Origin: Novipirellula galeiformis | GTDB lineage: Bacteria > Planctomycetota > Planctomycetia > Pirellulales > Pirellulaceae | Reading direction: 5' to 3' | DNA: 64,000 nt | NCBI RefSeq assembly: GCF_007860095.1 | Contig: NZ_SJPT01000002.1 | Location: 558,001-622,000, forward strand | Part shown: in pieces, positions 55,852-64,000 of the stretch | How the letters are laid out: each line of letters starts with the position of its first letter | Numbering within the stretch: the stretch's first letter is position 1 | Made by a program: the position numbers and the translations under genes | Notes under the pieces: generated by a model | What the model saw: only the letters and a program-made list of their open reading frames with translations | Database searches by the model: none | What the model was told of the DNA's origin: nothing

Positions 55852-56056
55852 CGGATACGCGAAAGAAAACCAACCCGCATCCACACCGCAAGTGCGAGCG
55901 ATTGTTGGGTTGATCCAACGCCAGGTTGCCGCGGATCGTATTTCGAGACTTGGTTGATTGGGCAACAAGCAAACAAGGGATTGCTCGAAGGTCCGTAGTG
56001 ACGACGTGTCAAATGAGAAGCTTCAATAGGATCGGAGCGATCCACCGCCCACGTCC
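55852..56056. other. Intergenic region after metacaspase gene
   Basis: About 200 bp. A short GTTGG-CCAAC hairpin lies near 55914-55929 but without a following T-run, so a terminator is not claimed. Confidence 0.4.
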
Positions 56057-56610
56057 GTGAAACGCGTCTTCACTCTCATGGGAACGCTTGTCGCCATCGG
56101 TCTGATCTCGCTGAGAAATGGAATACTTCGGTCTGAGAAATGGAATACTTCGGTCCACACCACAGTAAAGTCTGGACGCAGCGTTTTGACCGTCTTGAGG
56201 AGGCCGATTTCCTCCCCGGCACTGGCTACCTGCTGGCTAGCTGGTCGAAACGTTTCGCCTTGTCTTGTTCGTTTGACGACGATCGACATCGTTGGGACGA
56301 GGTTCACAGCGGTCGTTCGCCAAATTCCTGGCTTTCGGATCTGCAACTGGAAGCTTGCTATTTCGCGTGCTGTCATGTTCGCGATGATTGCGTTCTTCAC
56401 CGTTTCCCAGAGCACACGCCTCCTCTCGCTGGACAAGGTCCCTGACGACATGGCAAGCTGGACCTGGAGGCGTTTTTGCAAGCGGCACGATTCTCCTACG
56501 TGTGGTACTTGCCCTACGACCTAATCAGCTATATCGTTGTTTTCGGTGGTCGGTTTGCGTTTCCGTTTATTCGGCGAGCTCGACGACAGCAATCTCACGG
56601 AAGTGTTTGA
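56057..56610 (+). pseudogene. Decayed membrane-protein gene
   Basis: A signal-like start (GTG at 56057: MKRVFTLMGTLVAIGLISL) is followed by a 22-bp tandem repeat that breaks the reading. A hydrophobic stretch, ISRAVMFAMIAFFTVSQS, appears in one frame and, after a shift near 56445, DLEAFLQAARFSYVWYLPYD followed by LISYIVVFGGRFAFPF in another, ending at a TGA that lies just inside the 244-bp repeat. The pieces look like one small membrane protein disrupted by frameshifts. No family named. Confidence 0.45.
56111..56154. repeat. 22-bp tandem repeat, two perfect copies
   Basis: CTGAGAAATGGAATACTTCGGT occurs twice in direct succession, within the decayed gene. A 22-bp duplication shifts the frame and may be what inactivated it. 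Confidence 0.9.
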
Positions 56611-56837
56611 GTACAGAAATGTCAAATTTTGCAGGCCGACATCGGTTCCCAACATTTTCTAACCGTCCATCTTCTAACCTCCTCGTCCGGCGTTCTGGGT
56701 TTGTGCAGTGCCAACGCATTGCATCACTACCATGGGCACCGTCACTCCAATCCCTATCGTGAGCCTCTGACGCAACCGAGCGAAGAGGAAAGACAGGTTA
56801 AAAGATGAGAGGTTAGAAAATGCGATCACAAAACCAA
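56594..56837. repeat. 244-bp dispersed repeat, copy 2
   Basis: Nearly identical to 36017-36260, in the same orientation. The same 12-bp inverted ends are at 56653-56664 and 56811-56822. The left end overlaps the stop of the decayed membrane-protein gene, which suggests the repeat inserted into or next to that gene. Confidence 0.9.
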
Positions 56838-56960
56838 GCCCGCAGGCAAACCGCGAAGAGGGGCAAAGGCGGTTCGATCCAATCTTGACGATGATCGAAA
56901 TTGTCCACGAGCCCGGATGATCGTTTATCCACAGCAGAAATCGACGGCTCTTTATGGTTG

Positions 56961-58430
56961 TCAGTTTCCTTCCGGCACCGGCTTCAGTGGCTCCTTGTGC
57001 TGCTGTTCCCACAGGCAAGCACTCAGGCTCAGCACGAACAGCGTCGCAAAGATCGCGTGGACAATGATTTCGCTGCGGAACTCCTGCCACAGGAATGACC
57101 ATCGTCCGCCCGCGGGGGCAATCAATTCCGGGTTAGGCCACCAGATATCGGACATTCCAAGCCCCATCAGGTATCCGATCCCCATCAGTATACAAGCCGC
57201 AAACAGAAACAGACTTGTCAATTTGGGAGCTCGGCTCTGCTGCCATCTCTGAACGAAAATGACGGATACGGCCGCTGTCGCCAACAGGAATAGCAGCCGG
57301 TATTGCTCGGGCATGTTGATGTCGCCACGAGGATGCAGATCTTCTAACCAGTCGATCGCTGCCGCCACGATGGTCACACTGATTGCCAACTGCCACGCCA
57401 CGGTCGGCCAACGTCGAGACAGCAACAGCATGACGCATCCCAAACCGGTAAAGTCCGTGAGCACGTCGGTTGCCGTCATCGACAGGCTGCCACGCGTCAC
57501 CTCGGCCAAGTTTGGAAACACAAGAAGCGTTAATCGTGGCCAAAAATAGAAGACAAACAGAACCACCGATGCGCCCAACAGCGTGCCGAGTAATCCACGG
57601 GCCGCAGACTGCGGAAGGGATTCCGTATTGCCCGAAGTCTCATCCGCGATGATGTGATCACGCAAGCGGTATGCAGCGAATCCCAATCCACCACCAAAGA
57701 GCAGGCCAAAGAAGAATTCCATGAACTTCCAATACGGCAGCCAACGCCAGGCCTCCGGAGCATGTGGTTGCCAGGCCAGGAACAGACTGCCAATGCCAAA
57801 TCCCAAACCACCCCCGATTGTCCCGTAGAAGGCAAACGTTGCCGGTAACCGAAACGTTCGCGGCTGGACGAATCGCAAATACGCCAACAGGGCGATGGCT
57901 CCGGCCAGGAGTCCAGCCCACGACTCATCGCGTGGCTTATTCAGAGGATCAGAGAAATAGATCCACCTGGGGGCATTGATACAAACGATGCCAATGGTGA
58001 TCCCAATCAGCAAACAGCCGATCACTCCGATCAGATGGCGCCATCGCATGCGATCGGCGATAAAGCCCAGCCCAAGCATCGCGCCACCCAGTAGCCCCCA
58101 GACTGCTCCTTTGGTCGTTGTCCCGATCAGTCCCCACAAAAATGTTTCGTCAACGCGAATCAGCCCGAGTGTCTGACCGTAGGTCATGTTGCCACCGAAC
58201 CCGATCCCCATTGTTCCAAATGCAACGACAACGGAAGCGGCCCTGACATCAACGCGCAGATACTCGCACAACATCAGGCTTACTAGCGCCCCAGGAATCA
58301 TGGCACCGAATGGGCCACCACCAATGTATCCACGCAATCCCCATCCCAATGACATGATCACCGCCGGCACTAAAATCCAGGCCAGCGTGGAATGGGTTCG
58401 AACTTCGGGCGTTTCTACGGATTCGATCAT
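56961..58430 (-). CDS. Polytopic membrane protein of unknown function
   Basis: 489 aa starting MIESVETPEVRTHSTLAWIL with about twelve transmembrane helices and many glycine-rich turns (GWGLRGYIGGGPFGAM, GGGLGFGIGSLF, FGGGLGFAAYRL). It resembles a planctomycete family annotated only as hypothetical membrane proteins; transporter function is possible but not shown. A short polar C-terminus (QQHKEPLKPVPEGN) lies in the cytoplasm or periplasm. No operon partner. Confidence 0.85.
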   Translation of the reverse strand: MIESVETPEVRTHSTLAWILVPAVIMSLGWGLRGYIGGGPFGAMIPGALVSLMLCEYLRVDVRAASVVVAFGTMGIGFGGNMTYGQTLGLIRVDETFLWGLIGTTTKGAVWGLLGGAMLGLGFIADRMRWRHLIGVIGCLLIGITIGIVCINAPRWIYFSDPLNKPRDESWAGLLAGAIALLAYLRFVQPRTFRLPATFAFYGTIGGGLGFGIGSLFLAWQPHAPEAWRWLPYWKFMEFFFGLLFGGGLGFAAYRLRDHIIADETSGNTESLPQSAARGLLGTLLGASVVLFVFYFWPRLTLLVFPNLAEVTRGSLSMTATDVLTDFTGLGCVMLLLSRRWPTVAWQLAISVTIVAAAIDWLEDLHPRGDINMPEQYRLLFLLATAAVSVIFVQRWQQSRAPKLTSLFLFAACILMGIGYLMGLGMSDIWWPNPELIAPAGGRWSFLWQEFRSEIIVHAIFATLFVLSLSACLWEQQHKEPLKPVPEGN

Positions 58431-58783
58431 TTTTGCCGTTCCCAGACTGATGCAGGTGCAGTCGCTTGAAGAAGATTAAGAGCACCAGCCGCAATGGTAT
58501 CGAGCGTATACGAACCAAGGCTGGAGAGTGGTCTTCTCCAGCGCCTTCGTTGTATAGCAAATCCACCCGGTAAGATTCGAACCTCAGATCTCCGATTCCG
58601 AAGGCGATCTGAGCGTCCGGCAGCAGCACCTCTAAGCCTCAACTGCCATTGAGTTTACATCAGTAAGTGACCAGAGGACACTAACCAGAGGTGACTAGAG
58701 GGACACAGCACTTGATTAGGGGCAGTGCCCATGCCCCGTTCGGAATGGAGTTGAGAAATAGGCAGGGGCGGCGCGGATTTTGA
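58431..58783. other. Intergenic region with two hairpins and a tRNA-like arm
   Basis: No gene. A perfect 7-bp hairpin CTGGAGA/TCTCCAG (58521-58541) and an 8-bp hairpin CTCAGATC/GATCTGAG (58583-58613) are present. On the minus strand the latter is followed by GGTTCGAATC, a T-loop-like sequence, but its flanks do not pair as a T stem. It may be a tRNA-derived fossil or a structured leader of the membrane-protein gene. Confidence 0.5.
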
Positions 58784-59383
58784 TCTGGAAGATCAGCTGT
58801 TAGCGAGGGCTTTACCGTCGTGATTGAACATTGTGTTGGGATCGGCCGAGCGTTTCGGGGCGACGTGGTTTATCCGACGGTCCGCGCAGGCGAGCCGAGT
58901 GTGTTTCGCGACTGCTACTTCCTGGCCTTGGATTGGGTCGGTGACACGACTGCGGTGCTGTTGGGCGGCTGGGAAAAATCGATGCCAGAGCACCCGCACG
59001 CGGTTTTCGAAAACGGCACGATGGTGCACCCCGACAATGCCGTGGCCACGTCTTATGCCAGTCATTGTGCACAAGCCCGGTTCAGCAATTGTCGCATGAT
59101 TGCCTTGAACTTAACGCAGCCAGAGATGGGCGGAAAATCGACCGGCATACTGTGCACACAAGGACACGCTCCTACCGGCCGCTTGCACGTCGATTTAAAA
59201 GACTGCCAATTAGCTGGATACAGCCTGTTCACGCCCGGCGCGGACGCCGAAGCGGTGACCTACACAACCGCTGGCAAGGTGACGGTTTATGTGCAGTTCA
59301 AGCAGTCCGTGCCGAAAGGATTCGAGCGTCAAGGCCGGTGGCCTGTCGAGTTGTTTTCTCGGATCGCGCCTCCGTCGCAGTAG
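58784..59383 (+). pseudogene. 5'-truncated right-handed beta-helix protein
   Basis: The frame (187 aa from a GTG at 58820, open back to 58784) has the short rung pattern of pectate-lyase-like helices: VFRDCYFLALD, AVFENGTMVHP, ARFSNCRMIALN, LHVDLKDCQLAGY. It starts in the middle of a rung and has no signal peptide, so the N-terminal part is missing. Downstream lies an inverted repeat and a transposase fragment. It was probably a secreted polysaccharide lyase or related surface protein. Confidence 0.6.
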
Positions 59384-59453
59384 CCGGCTACCGCGGGGAG
59401 CTGGTTTCCGGTCGGCCGCCGCCAACAGTCTGTATTAGTGCATGATTAGTAAA

Positions 59454-59495
59454 GATTAGTGTTCGGCGCAGCCACGTTTTTGAGGAACACTAATC
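59454..59495. repeat. 11-bp inverted repeat in a cluster of TTAGTG motifs
   Basis: GATTAGTGTTC at 59454-59464 pairs perfectly with GAACACTAATC at 59485-59495. Further copies of the GATTAGT or ACTAATC core lie at 59434, 59444 and 59510. It sits at the 3' end of the transposase fragment and may be an element terminal repeat or a terminator shared with the beta-helix gene. Confidence 0.7.
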
Positions 59496-59977
59496 AACTC
59501 TAATATCACACTAATCGGTGTCGCGCCAGAATCGCAACGCCTCCGCCATCGGAAAACGGTAGTTCGACTCAACGTCCGCTCTTCGGCCATCAACGTCCGG
59601 TTGTCCGCTCGCATCCGAGTGCCATTGAAGCCGAGCGTCTCCAGCGGAACGTGGCCCAGATCGCGAGCGACCAATACGATCTGGACAAACAGTTCTTTGA
59701 GGGCTTCGGAATTCTTCTGCCGGAATTTGCAGATTGTGGTGTGATCGATGGTACGTCCCTCGAGAAGCCAGCGAAAGTTGTTACGGTCTGTGAGCGATTC
59801 TTCGAGGGTCCGAGAGGTGCAGATCCGACAGAGAAATCTGCACAAAACGATGCTGGCAATCACGCGTGGATGAATCGGCGGCTGACCGATGTGTCTCTCG
59901 GGGATCGCCCGATCCAGTTTTTCCGGGAACAGAACGAGTGGATCGCGACTGAGCGGCGGATGTGCGAAATTAACCAT
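59456..59977 (-). mobile_element. IS1182-type transposase, truncated
   Basis: 173-aa frame with the DUF772 N-terminal domain of IS1182/IS4-like transposases: LFPEKLDRAIPERHIGQPPI, VIASIVLCRFLC, SLTDRNNFRWLLEGRTIDHT and CKFRQKNSEALKELFVQIV. The catalytic DDE domain is missing; after about residue 135 the frame runs into unrelated sequence ending at 59456. So it is an inactive fragment. Confidence 0.82.
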
Positions 59978-60103
59978 CGAGCATCGCCTGGGCGCCTACC
60001 ATAACGCAAAAATCAATTCGCGATATACGATTAAATCAACACGCCGGGGAGCCTGGGAACGAGTTGGATACGCAAACGGCAACGCTTATTGTTCCCGCGA
60101 TCC

Positions 60104-61543
60104 TCAGGGAGCCCGGCGGCCTGTTTTGTCCTCAACGATGCTCTCTAGCAACTTCAGCGATTCGGCGAGAATTTTTGGTTCGGCAGTCACTTCCAACAAG
60201 CTCGAACGCGCTGGCCATGTTTCATAGCCGCCTAGTTCGTGTTGCTTAGGAGGCGGCAGATAGCCGCCATAACCGTTGGCGAGTTCGATGGTGAACGTAG
60301 CCGGATGTTGGCTTTGCTGCTTAATCGCCAAGCCGGTCTCGGCAAACACCTCACACGGCACGGCGGCAATCGCAACATCACCAATGCGGATCGCTTGCAG
60401 CTTGATTTTCATCGTGCTCGGATATTCGTGTAGATGCAACGCTTCGTCGGCGTAAATTTTAGACCAGCGATGCGGATGCGGACCTGCGGGATTCGCCAAC
60501 ACAGCATTGGCCCAGGCTAAGCGAGCTTCATCGGGTCGGCGCACGGCGAGTTCTAACTCCGATTGGTGCATGTCAAGGGTTACATCGCTGCGGTGCTCAA
60601 TCGCTTTGATGGCGTGTTCCGTTTCGCTCGCCAGCATGCGGGCGGCAACCGCCATCCATTCAAAGGGCGCATACTGCTTACCGTCGCCTCGAATCACGCT
60701 GGTGTTCCCGCTGGTTCCGTTGGACATCATGCCGACAAACGGCGGATGCTCGGTACCAGCATGCATCTTGCTTTGCAGCGCTGTGGCGTAGTGACCGAAG
60801 TAATCGGCGCTGACCATACCTCGTTGATAGCCGCCGGTATAATGCACACTGAAATTGCCCAACACTGCCAGCGGGGCACCATCGGCATGACGGATCGAAA
60901 CAACGGAGAACTGCGGATCGACAGGGCCCGCTGGACCAATCACCGCCGAACTGCGGCCAGCGACCGACTTGATGCGCTCCCCTGCGGTGCCAAACGGATT
61001 CACATCCACGCTGCCTGGTTCACACAGAAAACGCCGACATCGCACGAACTCGGGTTTATTGAACGATGCGTGGCCAATTTGTGCCGGGGCAAGGTTCTGC
61101 TCGGCTTGCAAAACGGCGTCAGCGATACGACGTGCAAAAAATCGATGATATTCGTCATCGATTGGATCCGTGCCGATATGCGTCACCCGCACAGCGGCGT
61201 GGGTATGCGTCGCGGCCATTAACATGCGGTCGGTCGGCAGGCCGCTTTGTTGTTGTACAAGCGACTTAGCCGCGTCGAACACCTCCCGTTCAATCATGCA
61301 CGCATCGCAAATCACAATCGCCAACCGTGTTGCTCCGTCGTCCAGCACAAGCGCCCGCGCATGCAACCGATCGTGAATGCCGACCACCGGACCATTTTTG
61401 CTGATCGCTCCATCCAGCGAGACGCCTGGTTGGGGCGTGACGTCGGCAACCGCTGCGCCGGCGCGAAACTGCGTTTCCCCAGCCACACAAAAGTGGAACA
61501 CGAACAGGCTTCCAATCAGAGCAAATACACTGCATCGCATCAT
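60104..61543 (-). CDS. Neutral/alkaline ceramidase-like secreted protein
   Basis: 479 aa from MMRCSVFALIGSLFVFHFCV (signal peptide; further Met at 61567). The N-terminal ceramidase-like domain has FRAGAAVADVTPQPGVSLDG, CDACMIE and the metal-binding MAATHTHAAV (about 105-115); later the domain has NFSVHYTGG and MSNGTSGNTS. C-terminal part is helical. Planctomycetes carry many such proteins; their true substrates are not known and may not be ceramide. One of three relatives in the last 4 kb. Confidence 0.85.
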   Translation of the reverse strand: MMRCSVFALIGSLFVFHFCVAGETQFRAGAAVADVTPQPGVSLDGAISKNGPVVGIHDRLHARALVLDDGATRLAIVICDACMIEREVFDAAKSLVQQQSGLPTDRMLMAATHTHAAVRVTHIGTDPIDDEYHRFFARRIADAVLQAEQNLAPAQIGHASFNKPEFVRCRRFLCEPGSVDVNPFGTAGERIKSVAGRSSAVIGPAGPVDPQFSVVSIRHADGAPLAVLGNFSVHYTGGYQRGMVSADYFGHYATALQSKMHAGTEHPPFVGMMSNGTSGNTSVIRGDGKQYAPFEWMAVAARMLASETEHAIKAIEHRSDVTLDMHQSELELAVRRPDEARLAWANAVLANPAGPHPHRWSKIYADEALHLHEYPSTMKIKLQAIRIGDVAIAAVPCEVFAETGLAIKQQSQHPATFTIELANGYGGYLPPPKQHELGGYETWPARSSLLEVTAEPKILAESLKLLESIVEDKTGRRAP

Positions 61544-61920
61544 ATACAAACCTATGAGCCTATTCATGTGAAACTTGTTCGTCAGTACGGCGTTGGCGGC
61601 AACTACGCAGGCAACACGATCTTAAAACACCGGCCGACAGTAAAAGAAGGGGCGGTGCAATCCTACTACCGGCAACAGAGAGCGGTCAATCAAATTTTTC
61701 GGGAAGTGTTTGCTCACAATTTGAATGTCAACTTCACTGGAAATACGACATCTCAATTGAGAACGCCCGCCAACACGACTCCGTTCTCTTGGAAAAACTC
61801 ATAATAAACGACTCAAACCATCCACCCGGAACCAGGAGCGAGCCATCCCGAAATGGTGGGTTTTCTGAGGCGTTAAGCCCGGCACAACGAGTTTCCGCGC
61901 CCGCGCCAACCGGTGGCCGG
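61544..61920. other. Intergenic region between two ceramidase-like genes
   Basis: About 380 bp. A plus frame (61247-61804) has a short protein-like stretch (VKLVRQYGVGGNYAGNTI) without recognisable family. Nothing else can be supported. Confidence 0.45.
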
Positions 61921-62682
61921 CCCCGGATTTCCTGCGAGGGGCAGGCCACGTCGACCGCCATCGCCAGCGGTTTAGTCTCGGCATTCCAGAATGCTGAGCA
62001 CGTCGATGTCGTGGTCCTCGTACCCTTCGATGCCGCGAAACTCCGGTTTGTGCGTCGATCCGTACATCGCCGCAGTCCCGCTGGAGTACACCGATCGTCG
62101 ATTTTGAGCCACAACAGCATGACTCAGTCCCCAGCTAACCCCAGCGGGCTGGCGGGCGTTCCAGGCATCGACGACCGCGTCGCGGACCTGCTCGACCAGG
62201 AAATCCACATAATCGGCCGGCTGCATCACGCCCTCGGCCGGGATCACATACTTGCCCTCAACCATCACCGGTGCGGTTTGCGTGTGAGTAATGTTCACGA
62301 ATAGTTTTTGCGCATCCACCACAGGGAGTTTCTCCGCGACCGCTTTCCGGATCCGCGACTGCACATCCTCACCAATGACGACAAGATCACAGGAGACCAT
62401 GATTGCGAGGTCGAGCGTTTTATCGCCGTCGTGAGATTCCGGTACCATCACGTTCGCCGTCACCGGGCTTTCGACATCCTTGGCAATTCGTATGGCAAAC
62501 TGACCCGAGAGTGCCACGGGTCCTCCCGGCGTAATACTGGTGCGTGCCGCTCCGACTCTCAATTCAACGGCATGGAGAGTCGTAGCTTGGGAACCGCACC
62601 ACGCGCTCAAACAAACGATCAGTACGACGAACTGGACATGGGTTGGGGGCAATGTGAATCGAGGTTGATTCGGTGTCATCAT
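61921..62682 (-). pseudogene. Ceramidase-like gene, frameshifted and truncated
   Basis: From a signal peptide (MMTPNQPRFTLPPTHVQFVV) the frame follows the third relative at 63135-64000 closely (VSWGLSHAVVAQNR, AAMYGSTHKPEFRGIEGYED) to DHDIDVLS. Around 61990 the homology jumps to another frame (WNAETKPLAMAVDVACPSQE) and then ends near 61921, so a frameshift and loss of the C-terminal half broke it. The metal motif is THTQTAP rather than THTHxAP, a lost His. It is probably inactive. Confidence 0.8.
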
Positions 62683-63134
62683 TGTTCTCTTCATTCTCAA
62701 GCGACATCGTCAGAGCCCCAGTGATTGACTTCTCCGATGAGGAAACGAGAAATAGGCACACGCCGCTCGGTTCCCATGAAGAAGTTTCGGTTTTCACATT
62801 CATATTCGCAAAAACTAATCATTTAAGGAGGTCAAAGAGGTTGGGAGGAAAGGTGAGTCCCACGTAGACACGTCGGCTTAGGGACAACGAGGGTTGATAA
62901 TCTACCAAAGTTTCGCGTGGCGTTTGCGCCGTTCCGCAACACAGTAGATGGTATCGGGCTGACGCCCCGGCATTGACAGCGGTCGGCGGAACTAAACCGA
63001 TTGATGCAGACCGTGGCCATAGGCACGGTGCGATTCCGAGTCGACGTGTGTTCATACGTGAGCAGGAAAGAGATGCAAGGACAACTTGTGATCACTACAA
63101 TGCTCGGATCCATTCACTACTAAGGGAGATCAGC
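62683..63134. other. Divergent intergenic region
   Basis: About 450 bp between the broken and the intact ceramidase-like genes, which diverge. No gene; a purine-rich AAGGGAGAT precedes the start at 63135 and may be its ribosome-binding site. Confidence 0.55.
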
Positions 63135-64000
63135 ATGAGCCGAAGCAAATTCTTCACAACAACTTTTTTGGTCTGCGCGGCATTCGTTGCATTGCCGTCC
63201 AACATTCTTGCCGACAGTGCCGACGCGGACGGCCTCCACATCGGCTGGGCGTCGGCCGACATCACGCCCGAGCAGCCTGTCGTTCTCACCGGATTCTCCC
63301 GCGCCAGGGTTTCCGCAGGCGTGTTGGATCCGATCACGGCTACGGCCCTGGTTCTCGATTCGGTACAGGGCGGCAAGTCGTCGGAAAAGGTCGTAATGAT
63401 TTCGCTCGATCTGATCGGCGTCAGCAATGATCTTCGCGATCAGGTGCGAGAAAAGGTCTCCCAGTCGCTGCCGGAAATTGACCCGAACAAGGTCATGCTG
63501 AACGCAACCCACACCCACTGCGCCCCGGAAACCCGCACGAACACCGAGATGGCCGCCAAACTCGGCGAGCTCGGACTCGAAGTGCCGGCGGCATGGTCGC
63601 GCTGGGGAATGGACCTCGGCGTCATGTCGCCGCTGGAATATGTCGAGTTCGCCGCCACACGAATTGCCGCCGCAGTCGAGAAGGCGTGGAAAAGACGTAA
63701 ACCCGGCGGTGTGAGCTTCGGCCTGGGCCATGCTGTGGTGGGGCAAAACCGGCTCACGTCCTATTACGACGGCAACTCGCGGATGTACGGTACGACCGAC
63801 CGCCCCGACTTCAGCCACATCGAAGGCTACGAAGATCATTCCGTCGGCCTGCTGTATACCTGGGACGCTGAGGAAAAGCTGACAGGCGTGGCCGTCAACA
63901 TCGCCTGCCCGTCGCAAGCTAGCGGAGGCTCGCGAATCACCGCCGACTTCTGGCACGAAACACGCATTGAACTGCGGAAACGGTTGGGCGAAGACCTTTT
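63135..64000 (+). CDS. Neutral/alkaline ceramidase-like secreted protein, 3' end outside window
   Basis: First 288 residues of an exported protein starting MSRSKFFTTTFLVCAAFVAL; no stop before the window end. The domain shows HIGWASADITPEQPVVLTGF, the metal motif MLNATHTHCAP at about 118-128, and GLGHAVVGQNRLTSYYDGNSRMYGTTD, then IEGYEDHSVGLLY. It is the closest relative of the broken gene at 61921-62682 and more distant from the gene at 60104. Likely a hydrolase acting in the periplasm. Confidence 0.88.
   Translation, partial: MSRSKFFTTTFLVCAAFVALPSNILADSADADGLHIGWASADITPEQPVVLTGFSRARVSAGVLDPITATALVLDSVQGGKSSEKVVMISLDLIGVSNDLRDQVREKVSQSLPEIDPNKVMLNATHTHCAPETRTNTEMAAKLGELGLEVPAAWSRWGMDLGVMSPLEYVEFAATRIAAAVEKAWKRRKPGGVSFGLGHAVVGQNRLTSYYDGNSRMYGTTDRPDFSHIEGYEDHSVGLLYTWDAEEKLTGVAVNIACPSQASGGSRITADFWHETRIELRKRLGEDL

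Noticed and set aside
55914-55929. Terminator after the metacaspase gene
   Set aside because: The five-base-pair hairpin is not followed by a T-run, so intrinsic termination is not supported.
56023-56481. 152-aa minus-strand ORF
   Set aside because: It is antisense to the decayed membrane-protein gene and lacks any motif or credible start.
58540-58640. tRNA gene on the minus strand
   Set aside because: GGTTCGAATC looks like a T-loop, but the flanking five bases do not form a T stem and no acceptor, D or anticodon arms pair.

Overview
ORGANISM. The gene content points to a planctomycete of the Pirellulaceae (Rhodopirellula-like) type. Indicators are a DUF1501 protein paired with a cytochrome-c/DUF1549/DUF1553 protein, a DUF1559 prepilin-like protein, a carboxypeptidase-regulatory-like lipoprotein, neutral-ceramidase-like secreted proteins, many Sec or Tat signal peptides, low operon density and long non-coding stretches with fossil genes. 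No rRNA, tRNA or CRISPR array was recognised. LAYOUT. 0-7 kb: 3' part of a dihydrodipicolinate-synthase-family gene, a 313-bp tandem repeat array, then the DUF1501 and PSD1-type pair. 7-19.2 kb: a Tat-type amidohydrolase in operon with a 1085-aa haem/prenyltransferase-like/double-hydrolase fusion; an AI-2E-family transporter flanked by reciprocal fossil gene tails; a K+ channel with two RCK modules; a PQQ-propeller protein; an esterase; a cupin; a DUF2256 gene overlapping a tiny membrane protein. 19.3-24 kb: a DUF6933 gene overlapping a membrane-protein gene, a dual-specificity phosphatase, TspO, a YheT-like hydrolase and an IS5 relic. 24-34.1 kb: a saccharide/uronate block (two beta-propeller enzymes, a GHL10-like hydrolase, a DUF1559 protein, a GntR/FadR regulator, a lipoprotein, a mannonate-dehydratase-like protein and an SDR), interspersed with fossils of DUF1559 and IS5. 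34.7-35.9 kb: a HEAT-repeat redoxin. 36.6-55.9 kb: a divergent gene block that is the most interesting part. 56-64 kb: a decayed gene, a dispersed 244-bp repeat, a polytopic membrane protein, a truncated beta-helix gene, an IS1182-type transposase fragment and three neutral-ceramidase-like genes, one of them broken. CANDIDATE SYSTEM (36.6-55.9 kb). One arm (minus strand) encodes an ECF sigma factor, a translationally coupled membrane Ser/Thr kinase, a secreted caspase-like protease with a long helical repeat tail, a secreted trypsin/HtrA-like protease with Ca-binding-like repeats and, further on, a Gly/Ser/Trp-rich secreted protein. The opposite arm (plus strand), starting from the shared 319-bp intergenic region, encodes two tandem paralogous secreted helical proteins (one ending in a PDZ-like domain, one carrying YGGRP repeats), a small Asn/Ser/Trp-rich secreted protein, an STN-like secreted protein that shares its SWG motif, a TPR-CHAT protease and a second, metacaspase-like protease. 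All three clan-CD proteases keep their His/Cys dyads and the trypsin keeps its triad. The inferred job is a sigma/kinase-controlled extracytoplasmic protease network: cell-envelope signalling, regulated proteolysis, cell death or defence. Its substrate and trigger cannot be read from the sequence. The rest of the window is ordinary planctomycete housekeeping and catabolism with notable signs of gene decay and duplication.
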